From Ginsengibacter hankyongi (GTDB lineage Bacteria; Bacteroidota; Bacteroidia; Chitinophagales; Chitinophagaceae), in NCBI RefSeq assembly GCF_008710285.1, contig NZ_VYQF01000002.1, forward strand, positions 1-64,000: 64,000 nucleotides of DNA. Direction: 5' to 3'. The position numbers were made by a program, and so were the translations under genes. Shown here piece by piece: positions 7,497-16,482 of the stretch (its first letter is position 1; each line of letters starts with the position of its first letter). The notes beneath the pieces are model-generated. The model ran no database searches. It was not told the origin of the DNA and saw only the letters and a list, made by a program, of their open reading frames with translations.

Positions 7497-8663
7497 TTAT
7501 AAATGTATTAATGAGGCGGCAAAATTACGAGCCTCGCCGTCGCTTTCAAAATAATCTGTAAGATTTGGCTTTTCTATATAATTTATTTTTTCCATTGTTT
7601 TTTCGATAACAGCAGTAATATCGAGAAATCCGATACGGTTATTTAAAAAAGCCCATACAGCTATTTCATTTGCAGCGTTTAAAACGCTGGGAAGATTACC
7701 TCCTTTTTCCAGGGCAATTTTTGCAAGAATGAGATTTCTGAAAGTCTTTACGTCAGGCTCTTCAAAGGTTAAGTTGCTTATTTTTTTAAAATCAGTTCGT
7801 GGATTTTTATTTGGAAGGCGATGTGGAAAAGCAAGCGCATATTGGATTGGAAGTTTCATGTCCGGCAAACCCATCTGGGCCTTTATACTTCCATCTTCAA
7901 ACTCAACCATGCTGTGTATGATGCTTTGCGGATGAATAATCACCTGTATCTGGTCGGGTAAAAGATTGAAAAGCCATTTTGCTTCAATCATTTCAAGTCC
8001 TTTATTCATCAATGTTGCAGAGTCAATCGTAATCTTTGCGCCCATGTTCCAGTTGGGATGTTGCAAGGCATGATGCTTTTTTACATTCACCAGAAAGTTT
8101 GGCTTTTTACCAAGGAAAGGTCCGCCACTTGCCGTTAAAACAATCCTGTCAATTTTGTTTCTTGTTTCGCCAACAAGGCATTGAAATATTGCAGAATGCT
8201 CACTATCTACAGGGATAATAGGAACCCTTTTTTCCAATGCTTTTTGCATTACGATATCGCCGGCTACCACCAGGGTTTCTTTATTGGCCAGCGCTATTGC
8301 TTTACCCTTTTCAATTGCCTTTAACGTAGGTGTTAAACCAGCAAAACCTACAATACCTGCAAGCATCATGTCATAGGTATCAAAATCAGCCACTTCTTCA
8401 AGCGCAGCGGAACCGGTAAATACTTTAATGTCTTTTGAAACAAGCGCTGATTTTACGGCTTCATATTTCTTTTCATCACCAATAACAACCGCATTGGGCT
8501 TGTGTTTAATGGCCTGCTCTATCAGAAGCTTATCGTTTGTTTGTGCAGTTAATATTTCGACTTCAAATAAATCAGGATTTGCTTCAATTACTTCAAGAGC
8601 CTGCGTACCAATTGAACCGGTAGATCCAAAAACTGCAATCCTTTTTTTATTTATTTCAGCCAT
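7497..8663 (-). CDS. dxr: 1-deoxy-D-xylulose 5-phosphate reductoisomerase
   Basis: This 388-residue enzyme converts DXP to 2-C-methyl-D-erythritol 4-phosphate with NADPH, the committed step of the MEP isoprenoid pathway. The NADPH-binding motif GSTGSIG is at residues 13-19. Metal and substrate motifs are PVDSEHSAIFQCL (Asp and Glu ligands) and GAKITIDSATLMNKGLEMIE, plus a HPQSIIHSMVEF segment. Length is typical. It lies 72 bases after argH on the same strand and precedes rseP, so it may be read from the arginine operon as well as from its own promoter. ATG start. Confidence 0.96.
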   Translation of the reverse strand: MAEINKKRIAVFGSTGSIGTQALEVIEANPDLFEVEILTAQTNDKLLIEQAIKHKPNAVVIGDEKKYEAVKSALVSKDIKVFTGSAALEEVADFDTYDMMLAGIVGFAGLTPTLKAIEKGKAIALANKETLVVAGDIVMQKALEKRVPIIPVDSEHSAIFQCLVGETRNKIDRIVLTASGGPFLGKKPNFLVNVKKHHALQHPNWNMGAKITIDSATLMNKGLEMIEAKWLFNLLPDQIQVIIHPQSIIHSMVEFEDGSIKAQMGLPDMKLPIQYALAFPHRLPNKNPRTDFKKISNLTFEEPDVKTFRNLILAKIALEKGGNLPSVLNAANEIAVWAFLNNRIGFLDITAVIEKTMEKINYIEKPNLTDYFESDGEARNFAASLIHL

Positions 8664-8735
8664 AATTATTCAATTAAATCATCTGCAAATTTCTATTAAA
8701 AGCTTAATGCAGATTGTAAAGTCAAGACCGGCAAT

Positions 8736-10067
8736 TTACTCCAATAATTTTTGTAAAGCTTCATTCACCTTATTAAAATTGAAGCGGGATAGGACTTTAT
8801 TCATCATTTTTTCTATGGCATCGTTTTGAAGATTACCAATAGAACCTTCATGCGTATGATTTAGCTGCAGATTATATTGGAAGTTATTATTTTCAATATC
8901 CATACCAATTTTTTTATAGGCATCACGTAAAGGTGTTCCCTGCAAAACCAATTTATTCATCTCCTCAACACTAAACAAATATTTATATTTTTTATCCAAC
9001 AAAATATCTTTTCTTATTTCAATATTTTTTATCATCAATGTTGCCATTGAAATGCAGTTGCGCAAATTTTCAAAAGCGGGTATTAGATGTTCTTTCAATA
9101 ATTGAAGATCGCGGTGATAACCTGAAGGAAGATTGGCAGCCATCAACATGATCTCGTTAGGCAAAGCTTGTATGCGGTTGCAATGTGCACGTATCAATTC
9201 AAATACATCAGGATTTTTTTTATGCGGCATAATGCTGCTGCCGGTTGTAAGTTCCGCAGGGAAAGAAATAAAATCAAAATTTTGATTGAGATACAAACAT
9301 GCATCCATACTTAGCCTTGACAGTGTTGCCCCGATATTGGCTAATGCCTGCGCAACAATTCTTTCTGTTTTACCACGGCTCATCTGAGCATAAACAACAT
9401 TGTAATTCAGGTCTTCAAAACCCAATAATTGTGTAGTAAGTTTTCTATTGATGGGAAAAGAAGAACCAAAGCCAGCCGCAGAACCCAGCGGATTTTTATT
9501 GACTACCTCATAAGCCGCCTGTAATGTTATCATATCATCAGCAAGGCTTTCGGCATAAGCGCCAAACCAAAGGCCAAATGACGAAGGCATGGCTAATTGC
9601 AAATGCGTATAGCCGGGCAATAAATAAGTTTTATACTTTTCACTTTGCTGAAGCAGTAGGGTAAAAAACTCCTTTACATCATGCACCAGCATTTCAATTT
9701 CATGGCGCATGTATAATTTTAAATCCACCAGAACCTGGTCGTTACGGGAACGTGCGCTGTGAATCTTTTTACCGGTATCTCCGAATTTTTTTGTGAGCAT
9801 CATTTCAACCTGCGAATGAATATCTTCAACATCTTCATCGAGTTTAAATTTGCCGGATTGTATGTCTTTATAAATTTCTTTAAGGCCTTTTTGTAAAACA
9901 ACTAATTCTTCAGTTGTAAGCAAATTAATTGTTTGCAACATTTGAATATGTGCTAATGAACCCAATACATCAAAAGGAGCAAGATAGAGATCAAGTTCCC
10001 TGTCTTTACCAACAGTAAAATTTTCTACTTCTTTTAACGATGCAATATTTTTTTGCCAGAGTTTCAT
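8736..10067 (-). CDS. argH: Argininosuccinate lyase
   Basis: This 443-residue member of the fumarase/aspartase superfamily splits argininosuccinate into arginine and fumarate, the last step of arginine synthesis. Visible motifs include SARSRNDQVLVDLKLYMR, PGYTHLQLAMPSSFG and the superfamily signature GSSIMPHKKNPD carrying the catalytic serine loop. It is slightly short compared with the usual 455-470 residues but has all conserved blocks. It is the last arginine gene of the block, 55 bases after argE'. Confidence 0.95.
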   Translation of the reverse strand: MKLWQKNIASLKEVENFTVGKDRELDLYLAPFDVLGSLAHIQMLQTINLLTTEELVVLQKGLKEIYKDIQSGKFKLDEDVEDIHSQVEMMLTKKFGDTGKKIHSARSRNDQVLVDLKLYMRHEIEMLVHDVKEFFTLLLQQSEKYKTYLLPGYTHLQLAMPSSFGLWFGAYAESLADDMITLQAAYEVVNKNPLGSAAGFGSSFPINRKLTTQLLGFEDLNYNVVYAQMSRGKTERIVAQALANIGATLSRLSMDACLYLNQNFDFISFPAELTTGSSIMPHKKNPDVFELIRAHCNRIQALPNEIMLMAANLPSGYHRDLQLLKEHLIPAFENLRNCISMATLMIKNIEIRKDILLDKKYKYLFSVEEMNKLVLQGTPLRDAYKKIGMDIENNNFQYNLQLNHTHEGSIGNLQNDAIEKMMNKVLSRFNFNKVNEALQKLLE

Positions 10068-10122
10068 TTAAATTTTTTATTATAAGAATTTAGAAACACG
10101 AACCAGTCAGACGGAAAACAGG

Positions 10123-11235
10123 TTACACGAATTCTTTACTAATGATTTTTGAAAAATTTTGCAATAACAATATATATTTCTCTATACCATCTTTTATTTC
10201 ATCCAAAAAAATATATTCATCAGCACTATGGCTTCTTGCAGAATCACCGGGGCCTATTTTAAGTGTTGGGAAATTCATTAAAGCTCCGTCGGAGCAAGTT
10301 GGTGAGCCATAGGATTCAAGTCCCATCTTACTTCCGGCAATTACCAAAGGATGGGTCTCTTCAATAAAAGATGGTTTTAATCGTGTACTTCTTGGCATGA
10401 TTTCACTTATTGTATTCTTTTTTACTTCCTCAATAATATCATCGAATGAATAAAATTCATTCACCCTTATATCAACCACAAAACTGCATTCGGAAGGTAC
10501 AATATTATGCGCTTTATTTTTTGTAATAATGGAAGTTACTGCCATGTGAACCGGGCCAAGAAATGCAGATGTTTTCTCAAATTGAAAAGTACTGAACCAA
10601 TGAATGTCATTCATGGCTTTATAAATAGCGTTTACCCCTTCGTTGCGTGCTGCATGGCCGGCAACACCATGCGCTATGCAATCAAGTACCAGTAATCCTT
10701 TTTCGGCTATTGCCATTTTCATTAAGGTGGGTTCGCCCACAATTCCACAATCAATTTTAGGAAGTTGAGGAAGAAGGATTTCAATTCCCTCATGACCGGA
10801 TATTTCTTCTTCAGCAGTTGCTGCAAGAATTAAATTAAAAGGCAAATCTTCAATAGAATAAAAATATACGAATGCCGCAATTAATGCAACTAACGGCCCA
10901 CCCGCATCATTGCTTCCTAATCCAAATAACTTTCCATCTTTTTCTATTGCCTCAAAAGGATTGTTGGTGTAACCCGCATTGGGCTTCACGGTATCATGAT
11001 GAGAATTTAATAAAACGGTGAATTTTTTTTCATCAAAATATTTGCTGACGGCCAATACATTGTTAAGGTATCTTTTAGTTTGAATATTTTTTTCTTTCAA
11101 AAAATTTTCAATTACATCTGCAGTTTTGTCTTCTTCTTTGCTGAACGATGGAATTGCAATTAATTGTTTTAATAATTGCAGCGCATCTGCAAATAATTTA
11201 TTTGAAGTATCATTAAAATTTATTGCTTCTTTCAT
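10123..11235 (-). CDS. argE: M20 deacylase, probable N-acylcitrulline/ornithine deacylase (ArgE')
   Basis: This 370-residue zinc peptidase-family enzyme probably removes the acyl group from N-acylcitrulline. The route is inferred from the neighbouring argF'-type carbamoyltransferase, which acts on acylated ornithine. Metal-site motifs are LLNSHHDTVKP (His, Asp), GLGSNDAGGP (bridging Asp), AATAEEEISGHEG (catalytic Glu pair) and a C-terminal HSADEY (His). No argJ is present, so acyl groups would be hydrolysed, not recycled. The ATG at 11233-11235 overlaps the argB stop in an ATGA arrangement, indicating translational coupling. The exact acyl group, acetyl or succinyl, cannot be told from the sequence. 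Confidence 0.88.
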   Translation of the reverse strand: MKEAINFNDTSNKLFADALQLLKQLIAIPSFSKEEDKTADVIENFLKEKNIQTKRYLNNVLAVSKYFDEKKFTVLLNSHHDTVKPNAGYTNNPFEAIEKDGKLFGLGSNDAGGPLVALIAAFVYFYSIEDLPFNLILAATAEEEISGHEGIEILLPQLPKIDCGIVGEPTLMKMAIAEKGLLVLDCIAHGVAGHAARNEGVNAIYKAMNDIHWFSTFQFEKTSAFLGPVHMAVTSIITKNKAHNIVPSECSFVVDIRVNEFYSFDDIIEEVKKNTISEIMPRSTRLKPSFIEETHPLVIAGSKMGLESYGSPTCSDGALMNFPTLKIGPGDSARSHSADEYIFLDEIKDGIEKYILLLQNFSKIISKEFV

Positions 11236-12053
11236 GAAATTATTTTTGTTCCACTTTCGCCTTTTGCCAGTTGTAATAAATTATCTGAATTACCAATAAC
11301 AACTTTGTGCACACCATTATTTACAGCGTCAAAAGCATTATCAATTTTTGGCAAAATCCCGGCAAATAATATTTTATCATTTTTTAGCTGATTATAGTTT
11401 TGTACATTTAATTCAGAGATAACCGAGGCTTCATCATCTACATTCGTTAATACACCATTTTTTTCGAAACAATATATGAGTTGAACATTATATAATTTTG
11501 ATAAGGCAATTGATAATACCGCGGCCATTGTGTCGGCATTTGTATTTAATATGTGGCCTTCGTTATCATGTGTGAGTGGCGCTACAACGGGAACTAAATT
11601 ATTATCAATAAATAATTGCCAGGCCGAAGCGTTTATTGCCGTTGCATTTACGTCACCAACCCAACCGTAGTCAATCGTTTTTACCGGGCGTTTTTTTGCA
11701 GGCAACACGTTTGCATCTGCACCCGAAAGCCCTATAGCATTGCATTGTAACGAATGCAATTCTGCAACTATTTTTTTATTTACCAATCCACCATACACCA
11801 TCGTAACCAAATCAATAGTTTCATCATCTGTTATTCTTCTGCCATCAATATATTTAGATTGAATACCGAGTTTATCCCCGACGGCTGTAGCAATTTTACC
11901 TCCTCCATGCACTAATATTTTTTTTTCTTTTATTGAAGAAAAATCTTTCAGAAATGAATGAAGGGTCTTCTCATCATCAATTACGTTACCTCCAATTTTT
12001 ATAATGAAGAGAGGCTCTCTATTATTAACTTGTTCTGATGAATTTGTTATCAT
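11232..12053 (-). CDS. argB: Acetylglutamate kinase (or N-acylglutamate kinase)
   Basis: This amino-acid kinase phosphorylates N-acetylglutamate (or N-succinylglutamate) at the gamma carboxylate, the second step of the pathway. It shows FIIKIGGNVID at the N-terminus, KILVHGGGKIA as the phosphate/substrate loop, and NTNADTMAAVLS near the C-terminal half. I place the start at ATG 12051-12053 (MITNSSEQ). It overlaps the argF' stop as ATGA and gives a standard N-terminus, whereas the frame can be extended to 12098 only by reading into argF'. The product is 273 residues, on the short side but complete. Confidence 0.93.
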   Translation of the reverse strand: MITNSSEQVNNREPLFIIKIGGNVIDDEKTLHSFLKDFSSIKEKKILVHGGGKIATAVGDKLGIQSKYIDGRRITDDETIDLVTMVYGGLVNKKIVAELHSLQCNAIGLSGADANVLPAKKRPVKTIDYGWVGDVNATAINASAWQLFIDNNLVPVVAPLTHDNEGHILNTNADTMAAVLSIALSKLYNVQLIYCFEKNGVLTNVDDEASVISELNVQNYNQLKNDKILFAGILPKIDNAFDAVNNGVHKVVIGNSDNLLQLAKGESGTKIIS

Positions 12054-13012
12054 GGCAAATCTTTTAAAATTTGCGCCAGTACGGATTGTGCGGCCCACAC
12101 CCTGTTAGATGCCTGCTCCGTAACAATACTATTGGGGCTGTCCAATACTTCATCGCTCAATTCCACATTTCTGCGAACCGGAAGGCAATGCATAATTTTC
12201 GCATTATTTGAAGGCGATAATTTTTCTTTTGTCAACATCCAGTTAACGTCGTTATCTTCAATCTTCCCATAGTCCCTATAACTACTCCAGTTTTTTACAT
12301 AAACAAAATCAGCATCTTTCAGCGCCTGTGCCTGGCTGTTAGTAACGTGAGCGCCTTTTGTAAAATTCTTATCAAGTTCATAACCTGCGGGGTGTGTTAT
12401 AGTGAAATCACACTTATCCCATGCATTTATCCATTCGCAAAAACTGTTAGCAACACATTGTGGCAAAGGCTTTACATGTGGCGCCCAGGTTAATACAACC
12501 TTTGGCTTCATTTTAGTTTGTAAAGGAAGATAATCATTGATTGTTATAACATCCGTTAGGCTTTGCAATGGATGAACCGTTGCGCTTTCAAGGCTTACAA
12601 CAGGAATACCCGAGTATTTTACAAACTGGTTCAATACATATTCATTATAATCTTCTTCTTTATTTTTCAGGGAAGGAAAAGTGCGCACACCTAATATATC
12701 GAAATAACGGCCTAGGATAGGCGCAGCATCTTTTATATGCTCAACAGAAGTTCCATTCATAATAGCGCCTTCTTCAAATTCCAGCGACCATCCATCCTGC
12801 GAAGCATTAAAAACCACTGGCTCCATACCAAGGTTTTGGGCAGCAATCTGCGTACTTAATCTTGTTCGCAGACTGGGGTTTAAAAAAATTAACCCTATCC
12901 GTTTACCCCTTCCTAAGGATTGTTGTGAGAATGGATTTATTCTGAAATTATTTGCAGAGCTTATCAGTTCATTAATATTTCCTGCATCTTTTACTGAAAG
13001 AAAGTTTGTCAA
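12050..13012 (-). CDS. argF': N-acylornithine carbamoyltransferase (ArgF')
   Basis: This 320-residue enzyme belongs to the N-acetyl/N-succinylornithine carbamoyltransferases of Bacteroidota and Xanthomonas, not to ordinary ArgF. Carbamoyl-phosphate motifs are FLNPSLRTRLST and HPLQSLTDVIT (HPLQ replaces HPCQ), with MHCLPVRR near the C-terminus. A segment MNGTSVEHIKDAAPILGRYF covers the region that discriminates acetyl- from succinyl-ornithine in this family, but I cannot assign specificity by eye. No ATG is near; the start appears to be TTG at 13010-13012, behind an AAGAAACAAA stretch. It follows argD after 104 bases and overlaps argB by 4 bases. Confidence 0.92.
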   Translation of the reverse strand: MTNFLSVKDAGNINELISSANNFRINPFSQQSLGRGKRIGLIFLNPSLRTRLSTQIAAQNLGMEPVVFNASQDGWSLEFEEGAIMNGTSVEHIKDAAPILGRYFDILGVRTFPSLKNKEEDYNEYVLNQFVKYSGIPVVSLESATVHPLQSLTDVITINDYLPLQTKMKPKVVLTWAPHVKPLPQCVANSFCEWINAWDKCDFTITHPAGYELDKNFTKGAHVTNSQAQALKDADFVYVKNWSSYRDYGKIEDNDVNWMLTKEKLSPSNNAKIMHCLPVRRNVELSDEVLDSPNSIVTEQASNRVWAAQSVLAQILKDLP

Positions 13013-13116
13013 TTTGTTTCTTAAATTAAGCGATAAAGATATAAATATTATGAACGGGTTTACGGTTGCACTTCAGATTGCGGTAGGGTTGCCAACCTTT
13101 AATAGGTTTGCTCAAT

Positions 13117-14286
13117 CTAAATTACTTTTTCTAAGGCTGGCAAGCCTTTAACCAGTATTGAAATTTCCTCGCGCAAAGCAGACAGGAACTTATCTGCATC
13201 AGCTTTAGTTAAAGCAAGAGATGGCAACAACCTGATCACGTTTGGCTTTGCCTCCCCGGTAAAAATATGATGCTTGATCAGCAGATTTTTTTTCAGGTCT
13301 TTTAATTCAGGAGTAACATCAAAGCCTATCATCAATCCTTTTCCACGAAGATTTTTTAATTCACTTATTCTTTCAATTTCGCTAAATAAATAATCACCCA
13401 CTTCTTTTGCATTACTCATTAAATTTTCTTTTTCAATTACTTCCAAAACCGCCAGGGCAGCAGCACACGCCAAATGGTTACCTCCAAATGTGGTGCCCAG
13501 CATAAAATATTTTGAATGTATATGAGGCGCAATAGAAATGCCCGCAACAGGAAAACCATTCCCCATTCCCTTTGCCATTGTATAAATATCTGCGTCTACG
13601 CCCGCATAGTCGTGGGAATAAAATTTGCCGGTTCTTCCATAACCACATTGAACAGAATCAGCGATAAAGACTGCGTTATATTCATTACACAGCTTCCGTA
13701 TAAGTTGCAAAAAAGATTCGGATGCAACATTGATTCCACCAACACCCTGGATCCCTTCTATAATCACGGCACAAACTGTATCTCCATTTTTTTCAAAATA
13801 ATTTTGCAAAGCTCCTTTATCATTAAAAGGAAGAAAAATTGCATTTTCTGTTTCATTTACAGGAGCAACAATGGAAGGATTATCGGTTACCGCCACAGCA
13901 AGTGAGGTACGCCCGTGGAAGGCTTTTGAAAAAGAAATTATTTTCTTTCTGCCATTATAAAATGATGCAAGCTTCAATGCATTTTCATTGGCTTCTGCAC
14001 CGGAATTACAAAGAAATAACTGGTAATCTTTTTTACCGGAAACTTCACCAAGTTTATCAGCAAGCTTTTGTTGTATGGGAATTTTTATTGAGTTTGAATA
14101 GAAAGCAATTTGTTCTAATTGCTCTTCAATTCTTTTAACCCAATACGGATGCGTATGTCCTATGCTAATTACCGCATGGCCACCATACATATCAACGTAT
14201 TCATTTCCCTTGTCGTCCCATACATAAGAGCCTTTCGCCTTTACGATATTAATATCATTAATGGGATAAACATCAAAAAGTTTCAT
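13117..14286 (-). CDS. argD: Acetylornithine (N-acylornithine) aminotransferase
   Basis: This 389-residue class-III PLP aminotransferase converts N-acyl-glutamate semialdehyde to N-acylornithine with glutamate as donor. Visible signatures are FLCNSGAEANENALKLA (phosphate-binding loop), SKAFHGRTSLAVAVT, VFIADSVQCGYGRTGKF (cofactor Asp) and DIYTMAKGMGNGFPVAGI with the Schiff-base lysine. Substitution for the usual ArgD DEVQxGxGR is DSVQCGYGR. It lies between argC (11 bases upstream) and argF', confirming the arginine role over other ornithine-family aminotransferases. Confidence 0.93.
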   Translation of the reverse strand: MKLFDVYPINDINIVKAKGSYVWDDKGNEYVDMYGGHAVISIGHTHPYWVKRIEEQLEQIAFYSNSIKIPIQQKLADKLGEVSGKKDYQLFLCNSGAEANENALKLASFYNGRKKIISFSKAFHGRTSLAVAVTDNPSIVAPVNETENAIFLPFNDKGALQNYFEKNGDTVCAVIIEGIQGVGGINVASESFLQLIRKLCNEYNAVFIADSVQCGYGRTGKFYSHDYAGVDADIYTMAKGMGNGFPVAGISIAPHIHSKYFMLGTTFGGNHLACAAALAVLEVIEKENLMSNAKEVGDYLFSEIERISELKNLRGKGLMIGFDVTPELKDLKKNLLIKHHIFTGEAKPNVIRLLPSLALTKADADKFLSALREEISILVKGLPALEKVI

Positions 14287-14297
14287 ACTGAATAATT

Positions 14298-15281
14298 TTA
14301 AAAATAATTTGCTTTTAATTTTAATCCCATTGTTTCTTCAATATTAAACATGAGGTTCATATTTTGTAAAGCCTGGCCGCTTGCGCCTTTCAAAAGATTA
14401 TCCAGCGTGGAATGAACTACCAGGTTATCCTCCTCCTTTTCAAGATGAATAAAACAATAATTAGTATTAACGACTTGCTTCAAAAATATGGGTTCCATAC
14501 TAACTTTTACAAAGGGATGATCTTTATAAAATTCATTATACAACTTATAAATATCATCAAAGCCCCTTGAGGACTTCAATTGTGATGTGATAAAAATGCC
14601 TCTAGCAAAATCTCCACGCCAGGGAATAAAATGAATAGAAGCAGCCTGCGAGCCGGATAAAAAATCCAATGATTCATTTATTTCAGCAAGGTGTTGATGT
14701 GTGAGAGATTTATACGCCTGTATATTATTTTGTCTCCACGAAAAATGTGATGTTGCAGAAAGCGTTTGTCCGGCCCCGGTAGAACCTGTAATACCGGTCG
14801 TATATACATCCTTAACTTCGTCTACTTTGGCCAAAGGCAATAACCCAAGTTCAATTGCACTTGCAAAGCAACCCGGATTTGCTATATATTCAGCCGATTT
14901 TATCTTCTCCCGGTTAATTTCAGGAAGTCCATAAATAAATGTCTTCCCTTTAATAACAGAGTTAGCTTTTAATCTGAAATCCTGCGAGAGAGAAATAATT
15001 TTTACATGGACCGGAACTTCATTTTCTTCCAGAAATTTTTTTGAATCACCGTGGCCGGTGCATAAGAAAAGGACATCGATATCATCGTTCGTTGCAGATG
15101 AAAATTTTATGTCGGCTTCATTAATTAAATCCTGGTGAACAGCATGCAAAGGCTTTCCTGCATTGCTCTTGCTATGAACAAAAATTAAATCAGCCAACGG
15201 ATGATTAACTAATAATCTTATTAACTCACCACCAGTATATCCAGCTCCGCCAATTATACCAACCTTAATTTTTTTGTCCAT
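14298..15281 (-). CDS. argC: N-acetyl-gamma-glutamyl-phosphate reductase
   Basis: This roughly 327-residue NADPH-dependent reductase makes N-acyl-glutamate semialdehyde. It has GIIGGAGYTGGELIRLL as the nucleotide-binding start and IANPGCFASAIELGLLP with the catalytic cysteine. HSTLDNLLKGASGQALQNMN is the conserved C-terminal block. The ATG at 15279-15281 (MDKKIKVGII) is preferred over the upstream GTG at 15287 because it gives the normal N-terminus. The gene overlaps the 3' end of argG by 17 bases, so the two are translated as a pair. Confidence 0.94.
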   Translation of the reverse strand: MDKKIKVGIIGGAGYTGGELIRLLVNHPLADLIFVHSKSNAGKPLHAVHQDLINEADIKFSSATNDDIDVLFLCTGHGDSKKFLEENEVPVHVKIISLSQDFRLKANSVIKGKTFIYGLPEINREKIKSAEYIANPGCFASAIELGLLPLAKVDEVKDVYTTGITGSTGAGQTLSATSHFSWRQNNIQAYKSLTHQHLAEINESLDFLSGSQAASIHFIPWRGDFARGIFITSQLKSSRGFDDIYKLYNEFYKDHPFVKVSMEPIFLKQVVNTNYCFIHLEKEEDNLVVHSTLDNLLKGASGQALQNMNLMFNIEETMGLKLKANYF

Positions 15282-16473
15282 CAGCACTGTTTTTTACGGA
15301 ATGATAAATTGCTGTTTGATTACCAAAAATTTTACTAAACCCTCTCACATCATTGCCACTCCAGCCGGTATTCATTTCGCCATATTTTCCAAATTTTGCA
15401 CTCATCAAATCATAGGGCGATTCAATACCAGTGACCTGGTAACGATAAGGCATTAACTCTACAAATACATCCCCCGTAACCTGCTGCTGCGAAGAAATTA
15501 AAAAGGCTTCAACATCTCTCATAACGGGATCGAGTACCTGCCCCTCATGCAGCCAGTTGCCATAAAATTCTGATAACTGATTTTTTAAATTTAACTGCCA
15601 TTTGGTTAGAACATGTTTTTCCAAAGCATGATGCGCCTTAATAATAACAATGGGTGCTGCAGCCTCAAAACCTACACGGCCTTTGATACCAATGATCGTA
15701 TCGCCTACGTGTATGTCGCGGCCGATTGCGTAGGGACCGGCCAGTGTTTGCAAATACTGAATGGCTTCTACCGGGTGTGCAAATTTCTTTTTATTGATTC
15801 CCAATAGTTCTCCTTTTTCAAAATGCAATTTCACCTGCTGAGGCTTATTATTGGTAAGTTGTGTTGGCCATGCCTTTTCGGGTATCATACCGTTAGATGA
15901 TAAAGTTTCTTTTCCTCCAACGCTGGTTCCCCAAAGGCCTTTATTGATAGAGTAAGCAGATTTTTCAAAATTCATTTTCACCCCTTTTGATTTGAGGTAG
16001 TCAATTTCCTGCTGCCTTGATAATTGCATATCACGAATTGGCGTAATAATTTCAATACCCGGTATCATAATATGAAATATCATATCAAACCGCACCTGGT
16101 CGTTACCTGCGCCGGTGCTTCCATGCGCAACTGCATCTGCTTTTAATTTTTTAACATGCTCCGCAATGTGCAACGCCTGCGAAAGCCTTTCTGCGCTTAC
16201 GCTTAGGGGATAGGTATTATTTTTTAAAACATTTCCGTAAATGAGGAATTTAATAATAGTATCGTAATAGCTTTTTATTGCATCAACTGTTGTGTGAGTT
16301 TTTACACCCAAAGCTTTTGCATGCTTTTCTATATCTTTTAATTCCTGTTTTGAAAAGCCTCCTGTGTTCACAATGATACTGTGTACTTCATAATTTAATT
16401 CATCAGTAAAATATTTTACACAATAGGAAGTATCAAGACCACCACTAAATCCAATTACTACTTTTTTACTCAT
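15265..16473 (-). CDS. argG: Argininosuccinate synthase
   Basis: This 402-residue ATP-dependent ligase joins citrulline and aspartate. The N-type PP-loop is VIGFSGGLDTSYCV near residue 6. Conserved ADAVAHGSTGAGNDQVRFD and SGNDVRGFSKIFG segments are present. Length is typical for the ArgG type. It is the second gene of the arginine block, 9 bases after the GNAT gene, and it overlaps argC. Having argG ahead of the acylated steps is a Bacteroidota-style order. Confidence 0.96.
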   Translation of the reverse strand: MSKKVVIGFSGGLDTSYCVKYFTDELNYEVHSIIVNTGGFSKQELKDIEKHAKALGVKTHTTVDAIKSYYDTIIKFLIYGNVLKNNTYPLSVSAERLSQALHIAEHVKKLKADAVAHGSTGAGNDQVRFDMIFHIMIPGIEIITPIRDMQLSRQQEIDYLKSKGVKMNFEKSAYSINKGLWGTSVGGKETLSSNGMIPEKAWPTQLTNNKPQQVKLHFEKGELLGINKKKFAHPVEAIQYLQTLAGPYAIGRDIHVGDTIIGIKGRVGFEAAAPIVIIKAHHALEKHVLTKWQLNLKNQLSEFYGNWLHEGQVLDPVMRDVEAFLISSQQQVTGDVFVELMPYRYQVTGIESPYDLMSAKFGKYGEMNTGWSGNDVRGFSKIFGNQTAIYHSVKNSADGQKN

Positions 16474-16482
16474 TACTATAAT

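Noticed and set aside
8428-8829. 133-residue plus-strand frame over dxr/argH
   Set aside because: It is an antisense shadow of the well-supported dxr and argH genes.
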